Shown here in pieces: positions 62,701 to 64,000 of a stretch of 64,000 bases of DNA. Where the stretch lies: assembly GCF_024055635.1 (NCBI RefSeq), contig NZ_JAMXMB010000042.1, positions 58,010 to 122,009 of the forward strand, read 5' to 3'. The translations under genes were made by a program, and so were the position numbers. The DNA comes from Microbacterium yannicii. Lineage in GTDB: Bacteria; Actinomycetota; Actinomycetes; Actinomycetales; Microbacteriaceae. The notes below the pieces were generated by a model. It made no database searches. It was not told the DNA's origin and worked only from the letters and a program-made list of their open reading frames with translations. Position 1 is the stretch's first letter; every line of letters begins with the position of its first letter.

Positions 62701-63571
62701 GGGCGGCCACGGCACTCCCGATCCCGTCACCGGAGCCGTCGAGAGCCCCGACTCCGAGGTCGCGCGCGTCGTGACGCTCGTGGTCGAGCACGCGGTCAAC
62801 CGGGGGAGCGAATCGCTCATGGTCGTGACCGCGTCGGCGCGTCACGCCGAGCGGATCCGCGGAGCCGTCGAGGCCGCGTTCGCCGGGCGCTCCGACGTCG
62901 CCGACTTCGTCTCCCGCGACACCGCCGAGCCGTTCGCCGTGCTGACGCTCGAGGAGTCGGTCGCCGAGAGCCGCGACCGCGTCGTCTTCTCACTCGGCTT
63001 CGGCCTCACCAAGCACGGGCGCGTGCTGAGCGACTTCGGCGACCTCTCGTCGCCCGACGGGGAGCGGCTGCTGACGGTGGGCATGACCCGCGCCCGCCGC
63101 TCGATGGTCATCGTGTCGTCGATCCGGCCCTCGGCCTTCGACGACGGGCGCCTGGAGTACGGCGCCGCGACGCTCATGACGATCCTCGGCGGCATCGCCG
63201 CGCGCTCGCGGGAGGCGCGACTCGAAGATCTCGCCGATCCGCTGACCCGAGGCCTGGCCCGGGAGCTTCGCCGCGCCGGCCTCTCGGTCGACGTGCACTA
63301 CCGCGGCCTGCTGCCGCTCGTGGCGCAGTACGACGGCAAGGCCGTCGTGGTCGAGAGCGATCCCGAGACGATCGGCGAATCGCTGCGCGAGTCGCTGCGC
63401 CTGCGTCCGCAGATCCTGCGCCGCCTGGGCTGGCACTACGTGCGCGTGCACTCGTTCGACCTCTACCGCGACCCCGCCGACGTCGCGCAGCGCATCGCCG
63501 CGATGCTCGGCGTGCCGCCCGACGCGCCCCGGGTCGACAACGAGACCCAGCCGATCGATGTCGTCGAGTGA
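59780..63571 (+). CDS. Large SF1-helicase-like protein with degenerate nucleotide motifs
   Basis: A 1263-residue protein. The helicase region resembles DUF4011/AAA_11-AAA_12 SF1 proteins, but motif I reads PGTGGTQT (313-320), with Gly317 in place of the Walker A Lys, and motif II reads VVILADAGA in place of a DEA(S/H)Q-type box. Later motifs (TLTRSYRAGGEDL, VGMTRARRSM) are recognisable. The C-terminus (residues about 1150-1250) resembles a DUF559-like nuclease fold (GWHYVRVHSFDLYRDP). GTG 59780 has AGGG at eight bases; the frame opens to 59480. ATP use appears unlikely unless another site exists. Confidence 0.82.
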   Translation: MWRAERSAVLGSEDAERGHDVTPGDLGLAEPDVTVVHVAESERDRLREQSAALGGRSTLLHFADGQDASIEITKAHPGSLPQFITGRSTLLSNLFRDEVALRNARLAAERITAKDQELRTTRGLDTVRLAVGLATWRVGGVSWSAPVLLRPLAIRRHHGDFELKLHGTFSVNPELIRAMRTHFGIMIDAGGLAALAYDNGVFKPQPVIDHIRALTARSETFAVKPRLLVSSFADVGGDMALDASDLDHRVLNALAGHVSDRESLTLHRRGPVPTNPDERPPAADMLLLDADSEQERVLARVTDGQSLVVHTLPGTGGTQTVINAIGALVQDGKRVLVVSARRSTLDGVRHRLAGIGLPGLAVSPDRLQRDLIRAIGRNEKAQAPKVSDIDDALVRLRGVLRDYRSAVTARHPSFGVSVLDILRELARLAEEGGTPVTEARFDAEALARLATTRQDAAAKLAAAARLGEFRFGPDDSPWYGVTFTTVEAAHGAHALARKLHRSDVPTLLERGYELIAQTRMRPFQTIAELGVYLRLLRGIRDSLDRFSLTVFERPLGELIQAHAPRRDAPDMTGANRRRLRRLSREYLRPGVHVPDMYEALVRIQQQRTEWQRYVEAGVTPEVPLGLADVQVAWQRVDAELGELDAALGRSDPDRLATMPVKHLVRTLAGLAADSDVFDNLKERATLRTELAAMGLEPLLLELSVRHVPEDEVAAELEYAWWQSALELLLRTDRAVLGANTAVVDRLERDFRLVDEAHAAASGPLLAAQLATQWRIGIVDHKDEADGLKQALKRGTITAAELAAVAPSLSRTLAPVWLASPYEVPRIPDAVAFDVVILADAGALCLAEAAPALRRGRQVVAFGDPVTQRPTPFRVAAGSPVSGAVTPAQTTNGTAVAASASADGSADDEVPFDSTSVFERLAELLPVETLTRSYRAGGEDLAALVNDAFYGGELVSLPWAGSYLGRGSLTVDYVEGGHGTPDPVTGAVESPDSEVARVVTLVVEHAVNRGSESLMVVTASARHAERIRGAVEAAFAGRSDVADFVSRDTAEPFAVLTLEESVAESRDRVVFSLGFGLTKHGRVLSDFGDLSSPDGERLLTVGMTRARRSMVIVSSIRPSAFDDGRLEYGAATLMTILGGIAARSREARLEDLADPLTRGLARELRRAGLSVDVHYRGLLPLVAQYDGKAVVVESDPETIGESLRESLRLRPQILRRLGWHYVRVHSFDLYRDPADVAQRIAAMLGVPPDAPRVDNETQPIDVVE

Positions 63572-63758
63572 CCGCCAGCGCATCGAGCGGGTCAAGGGCT
63601 CACGCCGCGCGAAGCTGACGCCAGCGCCCGGGACGAGTGCCGAGCCCATCCCAGGCGATGAGGCGACGGATGCCGCGGCCGCGGCGCCCGACGCGACTCC
63701 GGGGTCGTCCGGGCCGAATGACGAGCGCCTGCGCCGCGACGTCCCGCCGCACTACTGA
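63558..63758 (+). CDS. Small conserved hypothetical protein after the helicase-like gene
   Basis: A 66-residue, charged, probably disordered protein (MSSSDRQRIERVKGSRRAKL, ending NDERLRRDVPPHY). ATG 63558 lies inside the preceding gene, which ends 14 bp later. Its last codons and stop are the first bases of the 130-bp tandem repeat. Function unknown. Confidence 0.7.
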   Translation: MSSSDRQRIERVKGSRRAKLTPAPGTSAEPIPGDEATDAAAAAPDATPGSSGPNDERLRRDVPPHY

Positions 63759-64000
63759 CCCGGGCTGTGCGCCCGGTTAGGCGCGTTTCGTCTCGCTCGT
63801 TCCTCGCTCGCTCAACGACCGGGAGAGAGGTTTCGGTCGTTGAGCGAGGGAGCGCCAGCGACCGAGGCGAAACCCGCCGCATTACTGACCCGGGCTGTGC
63901 GCCGGGCCTGGCGCGTTTCGTCTCGCTCGTTCCTCGCTCGCTCAACGACCGGGAGAGAGGTTTCGGTCGTTGAGCGAGGGAGCGCCAGCGACCGAGACGA
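63743..64000. repeat. 130-bp tandem repeat of a dispersed palindromic element
   Basis: Two copies (63743-63872 and 63873-64000, cut by the window end) are shifted by exactly 130 bp. Each contains arms built around GCTCGCTCAACGACCG and CGGTCGTTGAGCGAG that can pair as a long hairpin, with CCCGCCGC(A)CTACTGA-type sequence at its head. A partial copy occurs at 58981. It is REP-like in character. Confidence 0.85.

Noticed and set aside
61016..62845. 609-codon minus-strand frame opposite the helicase-like gene
   Set aside because: Antisense shadow: composition is typical of reversed GC-rich coding, with no domain.

Overview
The window looks like a chromosomal segment of a high-GC actinobacterium, most likely a Microbacteriaceae member such as Microbacterium. 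The evidence is consistent GC-rich codon use, an Lsr2-type nucleoid protein, fused Actinobacteria-style pntA/pntB, DUF6325 and DUF2510/SHOCT proteins, several leaderless-looking promoters, and GTTGAGCGAG-type dispersed repeats. This is inference from gene content; no rRNA is present to confirm it.

Positions 1-16.6 kb are ordinary to mildly accessory chromosome. They hold a truncated SdhA/FrdA-type flavoprotein divergent from a LysR regulator, then a gadB/gadC glutamate acid-resistance pair. A run of small actinobacterial families follows (GAP/LysE-like, DUF6325 plus a tandem-repeat micro-protein, DUF1254). Next come a serine hydrolase preceded by a 16-codon leader ORF, an RsbQ-like hydrolase overlapping a PAS-GAF-GGDEF diguanylate cyclase, a PadR/HAAS membrane pair, a GNAT enzyme and an OBAP (DUF1264) protein. 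Two small paralogues lie here, one of them frameshifted (5.5 kb) and one intact (14.2 kb), along with a decayed VOC/MarR remnant.

Positions 16,665-52,845 are interpreted as an integrated mobile element of about 36 kb inserted in the 3' end of a tRNA-Arg(CCU) gene. A 17-bp copy of the tRNA 3' end is repeated at both ends. Matching paired GCGGGCAAA motifs lie just inside each end. A tyrosine integrase sits near the tRNA end, a small excisionase-like HTH protein near the other end, and a MobF-like relaxase/helicase in the middle. No type IV secretion genes are visible, so it resembles an integrative mobilizable element.

The cargo is a dense defence island. From left to right it holds: a candidate XRE-Ser/Thr kinase-TPR operon with a trypsin-like protease broken by an amber codon; a uracil-DNA-glycosylase-family protein; a restriction-nuclease-like protein; and an SNF2 helicase. 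These are followed by a nine-gene minus-strand operon (48.2 to 31.2 kb) built on an SNF2-DUF3883 helicase, a DUF1156 DNA methylase and a DUF499 ATPase, the layout that has been called Hma (helicase-methylase-ATPase). HEPN-type RNase motifs (RNxxxH) occur in three separate proteins of this operon, and a GmrSD-like DUF262 pair is at its head. A NUDIX hydrolase and a ScoMcrA-like SRA/PD-(D/E)XK modification-dependent endonuclease lie convergently beside it.

Positions 52.9-64 kb return to conserved chromosome: a cysteine-less HesB-like protein, pntAB transhydrogenase, lsr2, a GAF-LuxR regulator, an MGMT homologue in which the catalytic Cys is Val, and a giant SF1-helicase-like protein whose Walker A lysine is Gly. 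The window ends inside a 130-bp tandem repeat built from a dispersed palindromic element.
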